A stretch of DNA of 13,127 bases from CAYYHA01 sp964471535 (GCA_964471535.1 CAYYHA010000104.1:1-13127), one strand, 5' to 3'. Numbered from the stretch's first letter, positions 1-7,121 are shown. Numbers and translations are program-made. Notes: a model not told the origin generated them from the letters alone.

Positions 1-276
1 CCCCGCAAGGAGGTCGAGGGGCGGGTGCGCACGCTGCTCAAGAAGGCGGTCGCGCGCGGGGAGCCCGATCCCATCCGAGCCCGCGGCTACTACTACCAAG
101 GGCTCCTCGCACGCATCGATCAGAAGTGGGAGGAAGCGGAGAAGCTCCTCTCCCGCGCGGTGAAGCTCGACGACAAACTCACCGAAGCGGTCACCGAGCT
201 GCGGGTGCTCCGCCGCCGGCTCGAGCGGCAGGAGGTCACGGGCAAGCGCTTTCTCCGGAAGCTCTTCGGGAAGTAG
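1..276 (+). CDS. C-terminal end of a TPR-containing protein (5' truncated)
   Basis: The frame is open from the first base of the window and ends at a TAG stop, leaving 91 visible residues; the start lies outside the window. Residues about 28-64 form one TPR-like helical pair: a Gly in helix A (YYYQGLL), an Ala-rich helix B (EEAEKLLSRAVKL) and an acidic turn before the next helix. A strongly basic tail follows, rich in Arg/Lys and ending LRKLFGK. This kind of tail is familiar to me from myxobacterial proteins that combine PATAN (DUF4388), DnaJ and TPR segments, but no such domain is visible here, so that link is inference. An internal ATG at base 25 exists but has no convincing ribosome site, and the upstream codons stay open. 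Function cannot be assigned beyond a protein-interaction tail. Confidence 0.75.
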   Translation, partial: PRKEVEGRVRTLLKKAVARGEPDPIRARGYYYQGLLARIDQKWEEAEKLLSRAVKLDDKLTEAVTELRVLRRRLERQEVTGKRFLRKLFGK

Positions 277-285
277 GGGGCCGCA

Positions 286-305
286 GGTCCGGGTCCTCCC
301 GGGTC
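286..305 (+). terminator. possible hairpin terminator after the upstream gene
   Basis: Ten bases after the stop codon there is an inverted repeat with an 8-bp stem (286-293 against 298-305, including two G-U pairs) and a TCCT loop. The core is CCGGG/CCCGG. No T-run follows, so it is not a canonical intrinsic terminator. It could still separate the upstream gene from the cytochrome operon. This is a weak call. Confidence 0.25.
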
Positions 306-507
306 GGCGAACCAGGGGCGCTCAGGGATGGCCGGATGGCAGCGGCAGGCGCCTTCCCTCCCGTCGGCCGCCAGTGCGTTGCCGATGGGGCTTGCGCGCC
401 GGTTCGCCCCCCCTAGCCTTGAGTGCGAATTGCGGGTGCAGGCTGGAGACGGGGCTCGCCGTCTGCTTCGGTCGAGCGTCTGCGCGAGCGGAGAACGAGG
501 CAAAGCA

Positions 508-516
508 GAGAGGAGG
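508..516 (+). promoter_or_regulatory. ribosome-binding site fixing the decaheme start
   Basis: GAGAGGAGG sits four bases upstream of ATG 521. It is the strongest Shine-Dalgarno in the leader and is followed directly by a signal peptide. It decides the start at 521 over the upstream in-frame ATG at 374. Confidence 0.8.
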
Positions 517-520
517 CACC

Positions 521-2590
521 ATGCGGTGGGGTCAACGACTGTGGAGGGTCCTTGGAGCTGTGATTGTGGTCGCACCCCTCGGGATCGGCTGCGCGGGGCC
601 ACCCGGGCCGCAGGGTCCGCAGGGTGAGCCGGGGGAGCCAGGGCCGCCGGGTGAAGCGGGTCCCCCGGGAGAGCCGGGCCCGCCGGGGGAGCCAGGGCCG
701 CCCGGCCAGTCCGCGTGGGTGGTCGGTCCGGGGCTGGTGCTGGAGATTCTCAGCGCGGCGGCGAATGCCAGCGACCAGCTCGTGGTGCGGTTCCGAGTGA
801 CCGACGAGGGGGGGCGCGCGTTGGATCGGGAGGGCCTGCTGACAGTGGGACCCGTGGACATCACCTGGGTCTTTGCCGTCCTCGACCCTGCGACCGAGAA
901 GTACCAGTCGCTGAACGTGCGGCAGGAAATGGACGGAAACGTGACCGTGGACCAGGCGACGGGCGAGCGCGACGGCACCTATCAGGAAGTGGGTCCAGGA
1001 GAGTACGAGTACACCTCAAGTGCCGTGGTCCCGGCGGGCACCGATCCGACGGATTCCATCCGTGTCGCTGCCTATGCCACGCGGGATTTCGAAGGGCAGC
1101 GTTACGTGAGCAACGCAGTGCTCGATGTCACCGTGACGGGAGATCCTGCACCGGGTCGGGAGATCGTGCTCACCGAGAACTGCAACCAGTGCCACAATCC
1201 GCTGGCTGCGCACGGTGGCAGGCGCCGCGACACGGCGCTGTGCGTGACCTGTCACAATCCAGGCTCTACCGACGCGCAGACGGGCAATACGCTGGACTTC
1301 CCGGTGCTCGTGCATCGCATCCACATGGGGGCCGAGCTGCCCAGCGTGGCCGAGGGTCCCGTTGGCGCGGAGTACGCCATCGTCGGCTACATGAATCGCC
1401 GTCACACCTATGCGATTCGCACCGGGCCCAACCCTGGGGACGTGGAAGGAGTGCACTTCCCCCAGGAGATGACGCGGTGCTTCACCTGTCACGCCGGCGC
1501 TCGCGAGGGCGACCATGCCTACACCGAGATCAACCGCTACAACTGCACCACCTGCCACGACAACGTGGCCTTCGAAGACCCACCGCCGCCGAACAAGGTG
1601 CTCCACCCGGCGGGCCCGCAGGACGACGCGACCTGCGCCGGCTGCCACGGTGAGGGCATGAGCGCCGACTTCCGCGAGCACCACCTCGACGACCACGAAT
1701 GGGCCGCTGCCGAGGGGTTGCTGCCCGGCTTGAGCGCCCGCATCGAATCTGTGTCGGGGGTCGTGGCAGGCGGCTCACCGACTGTCACTTTCCGGGTGCA
1801 GGACAGCTCGGGGAACGACTACGACATCAGCCAACTCGATCTGCTCCGAGCGGTGTTCTCAGGGCCTGCGGACGACACGGAGTGGGACCTCTCCTCGGAT
1901 CTCTCTGGCGCGGTGCAGAACGCCGATGGCTCCTACACCGTCACGGTTTCCGAAACCCTGCCTGATACACTGGCGGCAGGGGAGGTGGTCCGGGTGGGGC
2001 TCGAAGGCTTCCAGAACTTCACCCTCGACCGGGATGGTGAGTCGAAGGTGGTGCGCGAGGCCTTCGACAACCCGGTCGTCTACTACGCGGTAGGCGACAC
2101 GCCCGCGACCTACGAGGCCACCGTAGCCACCGCGGTGTGCGAGACCTGCCATGGCGACCTCGCCGCCCACGGCGGCTTCCGGCGAGAAGTGGAGCACTGC
2201 CTCGGTTGCCACCATGAGAACAAGACGGATGCAGCCATGCGCCCGTCGGGCACGCCCGTCTCCGTGGATTTCAAGGTGATGATCCACAAGATCCACCGGG
2301 GCGAGCACCTCGAGCAGAAGCCCTATGTGATCTACGGGTACGGGAACGTGCCCCACGATTTCTCCGACGTCCGCTTCCCCGGCCGGCTGAACGCCTGTCG
2401 CACCTGCCACGTGAACGAGGCGTGGCAGGAGCCGTCCACGGCCGTGTGTACCTCGTGCCATGACTCGCCGGCGACGGCAGCCCACGCCGAGATCAACACG
2501 AGCGCCAGCGGCGTGGAAAGCTGCGCCGTCTGCCATGGGGAGGACGCCGAGTTTGCAGTGGCGAAGGTCCACCAAGACCAACCAGAGTGA
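521..2590 (+). CDS. OmcA/MtrC-family decaheme c-type cytochrome lipoprotein with collagen-like stalk
   Basis: This 689-residue protein is predicted to be the surface-exposed terminal electron carrier of an outer-membrane conduit. A signal peptide ends in a lipobox-like GIGC (Cys24, +2 Ala, so no inner-membrane retention signal). Thirteen Gly-X-Y triplets follow (26-64), then a beta-rich domain (about 65-215), a pentahaem domain with CXXCH at 221, 241, 320, 342 and 372, a second beta domain (about 400-525), and a second pentahaem domain with CXXCH at 540, 560, 626, 643 and 668. This beta/5-haem/beta/5-haem order is that of MtrC/OmcA (TIGR03507 type). The two haem halves share a C..CH..LAAHGG.RR pattern and an H.IH.G segment (VHRIHMG, IHKIHRG), which supports an old duplication. 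In Shewanella, homologues reduce extracellular metals; here electron direction is inferred only. It is the first gene of the operon. Confidence 0.92.
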   Translation: MRWGQRLWRVLGAVIVVAPLGIGCAGPPGPQGPQGEPGEPGPPGEAGPPGEPGPPGEPGPPGQSAWVVGPGLVLEILSAAANASDQLVVRFRVTDEGGRALDREGLLTVGPVDITWVFAVLDPATEKYQSLNVRQEMDGNVTVDQATGERDGTYQEVGPGEYEYTSSAVVPAGTDPTDSIRVAAYATRDFEGQRYVSNAVLDVTVTGDPAPGREIVLTENCNQCHNPLAAHGGRRRDTALCVTCHNPGSTDAQTGNTLDFPVLVHRIHMGAELPSVAEGPVGAEYAIVGYMNRRHTYAIRTGPNPGDVEGVHFPQEMTRCFTCHAGAREGDHAYTEINRYNCTTCHDNVAFEDPPPPNKVLHPAGPQDDATCAGCHGEGMSADFREHHLDDHEWAAAEGLLPGLSARIESVSGVVAGGSPTVTFRVQDSSGNDYDISQLDLLRAVFSGPADDTEWDLSSDLSGAVQNADGSYTVTVSETLPDTLAAGEVVRVGLEGFQNFTLDRDGESKVVREAFDNPVVYYAVGDTPATYEATVATAVCETCHGDLAAHGGFRREVEHCLGCHHENKTDAAMRPSGTPVSVDFKVMIHKIHRGEHLEQKPYVIYGYGNVPHDFSDVRFPGRLNACRTCHVNEAWQEPSTAVCTSCHDSPATAAHAEINTSASGVESCAVCHGEDAEFAVAKVHQDQPE
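596..712 (+). repeat. collagen-like Gly-X-Y repeat coding segment
   Basis: Thirteen consecutive Gly-X-Y triplets (residues 26-64 of the decaheme lipoprotein), dominated by GPP, GEP and GPQ, begin one residue after Cys24 (Ala25 lies between). The DNA is a run of near-repeated nine-base units. Proline at X and Y in many triplets is compatible with a collagen triple helix; in this position it would be a rigid spacer between the lipid anchor and the first beta domain. Such repeats can change length by slippage. Confidence 0.85.
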
Positions 2591-2597
2591 CGGCGCC

Positions 2598-4106
2598 GTG
2601 CGGGGCCGACGGTGCACGCTGGCGACAGGGTTTGTCTTGAGCGCCCTCTTCGCATGGGGTTGCAGTGATCCCCGGCCGCCCCCGCGCCGGCCGCTTACCT
2701 GGCGGGAGGATGTCGGCCCTCTTCTGGCCCAGGCTTGCGTCTCCTGCCACGGCCCCAATCGCGCTGACGGCGCCTATCGCCTCGACACCTATCTCGGTGC
2801 ACTCGGAAACGGCACCGATGCGATCCCGAACGCGATCGCCGGCGATCCCGAAAGCGCGCTGCTACGCGTCCTCGATCAGGAAGACCACCGAAGGCTACTC
2901 CCCGAGGGTTCCCTCGATCTCGCCGGGCTGCTTCGGACCTGGGTGGTGGATGACCGCTTGGCCTACTTCTACTCTCCCTACCATCCCCCCGGGGTGCTGA
3001 ACGCCAGGGACGCCGATTTCCATGGGCGCGCCGTGGCCGAGGCGGGGTGGCGCCTCGACGGATGTCGCCGCTGCCATCAAAGCGATCCCGAGCAGGCGCC
3101 CGAAGATTCCCTGGGGCCTCCCTGTCTGAGCTGTCACATCGAGGGGGCGGCCGCCTGCGATACCTGCCACCCCGATCCTGGCGGCGCCCACGCCCGACAC
3201 CTGCACCCGGGAGAGTGGCTCGCACCGGTCTCCTGCGATGTCTGCCACCCGCCCCGCGAACGCCTCGAGGTCGAGGGACACGGAGACGGCCAGGTGGACG
3301 TCGTCTTCTCCGGCGTGGCGCGGAGCAACGGTGCCGCGCCCGCCTTTGACGCTGCACAGGCGCAGTGCACCAACACGTGGTGTCATGGGGGGCTGGCCGG
3401 TGCCGAAGAGCCAGCGCCCCGCTGGTACGAGCGGGTGACGCTTGGATGTACCGGCTGTCACGGCTTCCCTCCCATGCAGCTGCGTCGTGGTGGGGCCCAC
3501 TTGCCTGGTGAGGATTGCACCGTTTGCCATACGCTCGAGCCAGCCTCGCATCCCAACGGCGAGATCGACCTCGCGGTCGATCCGACTCGATGTGACGGCT
3601 GCCATTCGGGGCCTGGCTCGCCGCTCCCCTTCCGGGGGCTTCACGGTGAGACGGACCCGGCGTTACCGGCGATTGGCGCTCACTCGGTACACCTTGCGGG
3701 CAGCTTCTTTGCCCGACCTTTAGACTGTGCCGATTGTCACCAGGTGCCCGACTCGGTCACGGCCGAGGGGCACCTCGATGCACCCCCGGCCGAGGTGGTG
3801 TTCTCCGGTGTCGCCACGGCGGGGGGCCGGACGCCGGCCTGGGAGGCGGCGTCGGCAACCTGCTCCGACACCTGGTGTCACGGAGCAGCGCTGGACGGGG
3901 GCCAGAGGGTGACGCCCCCTTGGAACGGCGACCAGCAGGTGGGCTGCGGAAGCTGTCACGGCGTGCCGCCGGAGCAGCTGCGCAGCGGCGCGATGCATCC
4001 AAAGGCCGAGCGCTGCGGTGGGTGCCACGGCCAGGTGATCGACGACCGGTGGCAGTGGGTGGACCTGGCCAAGCACCTCGATGGACAGGTGGAGGTCGGG
4101 CCGTGA
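2598..4106 (+). CDS. Multihaem c-type cytochrome lipoprotein, up to 13 haems, with CX4CH sites
   Basis: I chose GTG 2598 as the start (502 residues) because it gives a compact signal peptide ending in FAWGC, with lipid Cys22 and +2 Ser; no strong Shine-Dalgarno is visible. Residues about 36-118 resemble a planctomycete-type cytochrome domain (PSCyt1-like): one CVSCH at 47, the YRLDTYLGAL segment and an RLLPEG segment. CXXCH motifs follow at 156, 177, 187, 213, 284, 307, 332, 377, 450 and 473, with CX4CH at 257 (CTNTWCH) and 422 (CSDTWCH). The CX4CH-then-CXXCH pattern is the Geobacter CxxxxCH...CXXCH family (PF09698/TIGR01904). Two copies of a roughly 100-residue module are present. It starts seven bases after the decaheme gene and overlaps the barrel gene. 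It is probably an outer-membrane partner of the barrel, on either the periplasmic or the surface face. Confidence 0.85.
   Translation: MRGRRCTLATGFVLSALFAWGCSDPRPPPRRPLTWREDVGPLLAQACVSCHGPNRADGAYRLDTYLGALGNGTDAIPNAIAGDPESALLRVLDQEDHRRLLPEGSLDLAGLLRTWVVDDRLAYFYSPYHPPGVLNARDADFHGRAVAEAGWRLDGCRRCHQSDPEQAPEDSLGPPCLSCHIEGAAACDTCHPDPGGAHARHLHPGEWLAPVSCDVCHPPRERLEVEGHGDGQVDVVFSGVARSNGAAPAFDAAQAQCTNTWCHGGLAGAEEPAPRWYERVTLGCTGCHGFPPMQLRRGGAHLPGEDCTVCHTLEPASHPNGEIDLAVDPTRCDGCHSGPGSPLPFRGLHGETDPALPAIGAHSVHLAGSFFARPLDCADCHQVPDSVTAEGHLDAPPAEVVFSGVATAGGRTPAWEAASATCSDTWCHGAALDGGQRVTPPWNGDQQVGCGSCHGVPPEQLRSGAMHPKAERCGGCHGQVIDDRWQWVDLAKHLDGQVEVGP
3234..4028 (+). repeat. duplicated CXXCH-CX4CH-CXXCH-CXXCH module
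   Basis: Two units, 3234-3530 (residues 213-311) and 3726-4028 (residues 377-477), carry the same order of motifs: CXXCH, an EGH(G/L)D segment, a VVFSGVA strand, CX4CH ending in TWCHG, GC.(G/S)CHG.PP.QLR, and a final CXXCH. A 65-residue spacer with one extra CXXCH (332) separates them. They are a protein-level duplication within the second lipoprotein; the DNA has diverged. Confidence 0.8.
4091..4096 (+). promoter_or_regulatory. ribosome-binding site for the barrel gene, inside the preceding gene
   Basis: GGAGGT lies six bases before GTG 4103, within the last codons of the upstream cytochrome. The start overlaps the upstream TGA stop (GTGA), an arrangement that favours translational coupling. 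It decides the start against the much longer open frame reaching back to 3734. Confidence 0.75.
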
Positions 4107-5416
4107 GTGATCGTCTGCGTCGCGCGGCGGTGCGAGGTATCGGCGGACCGGTGCTCGTCGCTCTCGCCCTTGCCGCTGCGGTGCGCGCTGGCGCAGTGCA
4201 GCAGGGCCGAGTCTCCCTGCGGACGGAGACTTTGGTGGTGGCCCGGGCGCGCTCGCCTGGCCGCACCGACGGGTGGCCCGTCTACCAGTTTCTGGAGCTG
4301 TGGGGACGGCAGCCGGGAGATCCTTTCCTGTCGGCGCACCTCTCGCTGTGGGGCCTAGCGCTCGGTGAGGGTGTGGACTTCAGGACGCAGGACACACTGG
4401 GTGGAGACATCGGGCTGCTCTACCTGCAGGTGCAGGATCCGCAGGGGCACTACGAGGCGCGCCTTGGTCGCCAAATCATCAGCAGTGGGCCCGGTGCGGC
4501 TGGGTTCGGGCAGATCGATGGAGCGTGGATCCGGGGCGCCGCTGGCGTCTTCGATGTCGAAGCGTACGGCGGCCGGGAGGTCGAGGCGCGCTTTTCGAAC
4601 CTGGGTCGCTACGACTGGCTCGTCGGCGGCCGCGCAGGGATCTCCCGGTGGGGCCGGATTCGCTCGGGAATCTCCTTCCTGCACGCGCGGCGGGAGGGCC
4701 GCGTCGCACGGGAACGTCTCGGCGTGGATCTCTCCCTCGACTTGCCCCAGAAGGTGGACGTGGTGGCCCGTGCCGCCTGGGACGGTGTGGACCCGGGGCT
4801 CGCCGATGCGGTGGCGATGGCGCGGTGGAGGGGTTTAGACCGGCTCACCCTGGGAGCCCAAGTGCTCTACACGAGCCCGGGCCGCGCCATCGACCGCGCA
4901 TCGCTGTTCAGCGTCTTCAGCCTTGCGGAGCAGCTCGAGGTGGGCGCCGTCGCTGCCTATGCCATCGATCCGGCTTGGGTGATCGGTGCGGAGTACGGGC
5001 GGGTCGCCTTTCCCTCGGCCACGGGGGTAGGGTTCGAGACGTTGGGGGATCGCATCCTCGTCTACGTGAGCACACGGCCGCTGCGAGGACTGTGGCTCCG
5101 CCTGGCGGTGGAGCGGGAGCCGGCGCCGGACAACGTCCTCTATTGGCTGCGCCTTGGCACGCGTTACCACTCGGTCGCCGGTTGGTCGGTCAGCGGCGAG
5201 GCGTTCGCGGAAATGTACGAAGCGCCGCCTCTTGCGAAGGTGGGCGCTGCACGCCGATCGCTGCATTTGCGCGCCTTCGCAGACCGCCAGATAGGGAGGG
5301 GGCTGACGCTGGGAGCTGGGCTGCAGTGGGGCAGCACGGTGCTCGCACGTTCGGACCTCCAGGCGATGGTTCGGGTGACCTGGGCGGCGGAATTCACGAC
5401 AGGAGGTGGGCAGTGA
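4103..5416 (+). CDS. Outer-membrane beta-barrel, probable porin of a porin-cytochrome complex
   Basis: This is a 437-residue protein with an N-terminal hydrophobic signal (about 12-29) and probable cleavage near VRAGA. The rest shows alternating polar/hydrophobic strands with aromatic ends throughout, typical of an outer-membrane barrel. The last strand is MVRVTWAAEF, with a terminal Phe followed by a six-residue tail. LGRQ (121-124), IDG (138-140) and YGG (155-157) resemble a pattern seen in several barrel families. There is no cysteine anywhere, so it cannot carry the CXXC of gammaproteobacterial MtrB, and I do not recognise it as MtrB or PioB. Its place between two lipoprotein cytochromes and a periplasmic cytochrome argues that it is the sheath through which haems cross the outer membrane; that role is inferred from context. 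Its start overlaps the upstream stop, and its stop overlaps the next start. Confidence 0.8.
   Translation: MSDRLRRAAVRGIGGPVLVALALAAAVRAGAVQQGRVSLRTETLVVARARSPGRTDGWPVYQFLELWGRQPGDPFLSAHLSLWGLALGEGVDFRTQDTLGGDIGLLYLQVQDPQGHYEARLGRQIISSGPGAAGFGQIDGAWIRGAAGVFDVEAYGGREVEARFSNLGRYDWLVGGRAGISRWGRIRSGISFLHARREGRVARERLGVDLSLDLPQKVDVVARAAWDGVDPGLADAVAMARWRGLDRLTLGAQVLYTSPGRAIDRASLFSVFSLAEQLEVGAVAAYAIDPAWVIGAEYGRVAFPSATGVGFETLGDRILVYVSTRPLRGLWLRLAVEREPAPDNVLYWLRLGTRYHSVAGWSVSGEAFAEMYEAPPLAKVGAARRSLHLRAFADRQIGRGLTLGAGLQWGSTVLARSDLQAMVRVTWAAEFTTGGGQ
5401..5406 (+). promoter_or_regulatory. ribosome-binding site for the periplasmic 13-haem cytochrome
   Basis: AGGAGG lies six bases before GTG 5413 and inside the end of the barrel gene. 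The GTG overlaps the barrel stop as GTGA. This favours 5413 over the later in-frame ATG at 5452, which also precedes the hydrophobic signal. Confidence 0.75.
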
Positions 5417-6567
5417 GGTGGCAGCGGCGGCCGGCGCATCGCCACATCTCCATGTGGGGGTGGCTCGTCTCGGCCCTCGTCTGTCTGGCAGCGCTCGCTC
5501 CGAAGGCGGCGGAGGCACAGGCGACGACAGAGGAGCGAGGAGGCCTCGTGAGCGTGCCCGGTTTTCCGATCGAGAAGGCCCCGCCGAAGCTGGATGCGAT
5601 CCGCTTTTCCCATCGGCAGCATCTGGCCACGGGTGTCGAGTGCGCCGACTGTCACCCGGATGCGCTCGAGGCGACGGACATCGCTGGGACCGAGACACCA
5701 AAGGAGGCGTTCTGCTTCGAGTGCCACGACCGCGATCGGCGCAAGGAGTGCGGTCTGTGCCACCTCAACGCCGAGTCGCCCTCCGCCACCCTGCCGTCGT
5801 GGGTGACCGAGCTGCGCTTCAGCCATGCGGCCCATCTCGCGCTGCCTGCGGTGAAATGCGAGACTTGCCACCCCGATGCAGTGCGCAGTGAGTCGGCGGA
5901 GGACCGGCTCACGCCCACGATGGCCGCTTGCACCGGCTGCCACCAGGCGGATCTGGACCGCTTGAACTGCCAGAAGTGCCATACACGGCTGCCGGAACGC
6001 CCCTGGCGCCTGGGCCGTATGGCGATTCACGACGCGGGTTTTGCCGCACTTCATGGTGCCTGGGCGGTCGGTAGTGCTGCCCTGTGCGCGCAGTGTCACG
6101 AGCAGAGCTTCTGCGCCGACTGCCACGCGCGGACACAGGCGACCACGCCGGCCATCCGGCACCTTCACCCCGGTCGGATGCGAATCCATGAGGGAGACTT
6201 CATCGGGCGCCATGCATTTGCTGCGAATGCAAAGAGCGCGAGCTGCAGCAGCTGCCACGGAACGACGTTTTGCGTCGATTGTCACCGACGCTCTTTGGCC
6301 CGGCCTGCGGGCGTCGAGCGCTCTCCGCACCCGCCGGGCTACGTACTTCGGGGCGGTGAGGCTTTCCACGGTGCCGATGCCCGCCGCAACGTCGCTGCCT
6401 GTGCCTCCTGTCACGACCGCGGAGCAGCCTCCAACTGTGTCGAGTGCCACCGGGTTGGCGGCGTAGGAGGCAACCCACACCCGCCGGGCTTCCGCCGCGG
6501 ACTCGGCTCGAACGAGCGCTACGAGAGCGCAACCTGCACACCGTGTCACCTGGTCGGGGATCGCTGA
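5413..6567 (+). CDS. Periplasmic 13-haem c-type cytochrome
   Basis: This 384-residue protein has a signal peptide (hydrophobic core about 15-30, cleavage near AEA-QA) and no lipobox, so it should be a soluble periplasmic electron carrier. CXXCH motifs occur at 77, 101, 113, 149, 173, 186, 225, 234, 278, 287, 330, 342 and 375. Two modules are visible. The N-terminal half has two cytochrome c7/c3-like units, each opening with RFSH..HL (65-71 and 135-142), which supply distal histidines. The C-terminal half has three paired motifs CXXCH-x4-CXXCH or a longer form, separated by conserved HP segments (LHPGR, PHPPGY, PHPPGF). Its likely job is to pass electrons between the inner-membrane Rieske/b complex encoded next and the outer-membrane conduit encoded before it. 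The stop overlaps the Rieske start by one base (TGATG). I cannot match it to a named cytochrome. Confidence 0.87.
   Translation: MRWQRRPAHRHISMWGWLVSALVCLAALAPKAAEAQATTEERGGLVSVPGFPIEKAPPKLDAIRFSHRQHLATGVECADCHPDALEATDIAGTETPKEAFCFECHDRDRRKECGLCHLNAESPSATLPSWVTELRFSHAAHLALPAVKCETCHPDAVRSESAEDRLTPTMAACTGCHQADLDRLNCQKCHTRLPERPWRLGRMAIHDAGFAALHGAWAVGSAALCAQCHEQSFCADCHARTQATTPAIRHLHPGRMRIHEGDFIGRHAFAANAKSASCSSCHGTTFCVDCHRRSLARPAGVERSPHPPGYVLRGGEAFHGADARRNVAACASCHDRGAASNCVECHRVGGVGGNPHPPGFRRGLGSNERYESATCTPCHLVGDR
6085..6450 (+). repeat. three paired-haem repeats in the periplasmic cytochrome
   Basis: The pairs are CAQCH/CADCH (225/234), CSSCH/CVDCH (278/287) and CASCH/CVECH (330/342). In the first two the pair is separated by four residues with FC before the second motif; the third has a longer insert. 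Each is preceded by a His-containing segment (IHDAGFAALHG, IHEGDFIGRH, FHGADARRN). This is a protein-level internal repeat with little DNA identity. Confidence 0.7.
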
Positions 6568-7106
6568 TGGAAGAAGCAAAGGAACAAGCACCTGTATCCC
6601 CCAGCCGGCGCTTCTTCGTCTGGGGCAGCGCGGTCCTAGGCGCCCTGCTCGCACTCGTTCCAGGCGTTCCCTTGCTCCGGGCGTTCTTCTTCCCCGCCAA
6701 GGCGAGGACGGTCGGTGGACCCGAGGGCTTCGTGCCTGTGGGGGAGGTGGAGGAGTTCGAGGAAGGTGTCTGGAAGAAGGTGGCAATCGTCGCCGACGAG
6801 TACGATGCCTGGACCGTCATTCGCAACGTCACCCTGGGAGCCGCCTGGGTGAAGCGTGACGGAGACCACTTCGATGTCTTCTCCACCGTCTGCCCCCATC
6901 TAGGGTGCTCGGTCGACTTCGACACGAAGGACAACCGCTTTGAATGCCCTTGCCACGTCAGCGCCTTCGATCGCGAGACAGGGCAGGTTCTATTTGGACC
7001 GTCTCCGCGCGGTCTCGATCCCCTCGAGTATCGAGTGGAGCAAGGCCGCCTCTTCATCCGGTATCGGCGCTTCATCACTGGGGCAGCGGAGCGGCACCCC
7101 GCCTGA
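6567..7106 (+). CDS. Rieske [2Fe-2S] protein of a cytochrome bc-type complex
   Basis: This 179-residue protein takes electrons from quinol at the Qo site of the neighbouring cytochrome b. An N-terminal SRRFF (13-17) followed by a hydrophobic stretch (about 18-40) looks like an uncleaved twin-arginine signal anchor, as usual for Rieske proteins. The cluster box is CPHLGC (109-114) and CPCHVSAF (127-134). Predicted ligands are Cys109, His111, Cys127 and His130, with Cys114-Cys129 as the disulfide. The GPSPRGLDPL segment (144-153) matches the conserved proline loop of the family. The ATG overlaps the TGA of the upstream multihaem cytochrome, and cytochrome b follows after 27 bases. Only a weak GGGGA is available as Shine-Dalgarno, consistent with coupling to the upstream gene. 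Confidence 0.93.
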   Translation: MEEAKEQAPVSPSRRFFVWGSAVLGALLALVPGVPLLRAFFFPAKARTVGGPEGFVPVGEVEEFEEGVWKKVAIVADEYDAWTVIRNVTLGAAWVKRDGDHFDVFSTVCPHLGCSVDFDTKDNRFECPCHVSAFDRETGQVLFGPSPRGLDPLEYRVEQGRLFIRYRRFITGAAERHPA

Positions 7107-7121
7107 CGCCCTCGGTGAGCG

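Larger units (their letters stand above)
277..520. other. 244-base leader region of the cytochrome operon
   Basis: This gap lies between the upstream TPR gene and the decaheme gene, so it should hold the promoter of the seven-gene cytochrome operon. Apart from the hairpin at 286-305 and the ribosome-binding site at 508-516, I see no convincing sigma70 or sigma54 promoter. The region is GC-rich and its best -35/-10 pairs match poorly. An in-frame ATG at 374 would extend the decaheme ORF, but the extra 49 residues do not look like a signal peptide. The leader may therefore be untranslated. Confidence 0.5.

Noticed and set aside
392..419. TTGCGC-16-TAGCCT as a promoter for the operon
   Set aside because: The -35 match is only 3/6, the spacing is short and the surroundings are GC-rich; not better than chance.
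374..520. N-terminal extension of the decaheme protein from ATG 374
   Set aside because: The extra 49 residues have no signal features, and a strong ribosome site plus lipoprotein signal support ATG 521.
596..712. Gly-X-Y repeat as a sign of a phage tail fibre
   Set aside because: It follows a lipoprotein signal and is in frame with a decaheme cytochrome; no phage genes are nearby.
2460..2597. Start of the second lipoprotein at ATG 2460
   Set aside because: It would overlap the decaheme gene by about 130 bases and put a basic, non-signal stretch before the hydrophobic segment; GTG 2598 gives a normal lipoprotein signal.
3734..4102. Upstream extension of the barrel gene in the same frame
   Set aside because: It overlaps the well-supported multihaem gene and encodes Arg/Gly-rich sequence; GTG 4103 has a ribosome site and is followed by a signal peptide.
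4525..5412. Long upstream extension of the 13-haem cytochrome frame
   Set aside because: It lies inside the barrel gene, has shadow composition, and the signal peptide begins only after GTG 5413.
4103..5416. Naming the barrel mtrB
   Set aside because: No cysteine motif, shorter length and no recognisable MtrB segments; context alone does not justify the symbol.
5164..6786. 540-residue antisense open frame opposite the barrel, 13-haem and Rieske genes
   Set aside because: It crosses three well-supported genes, has no recognisable motif and no ribosome site; it is a coding shadow.
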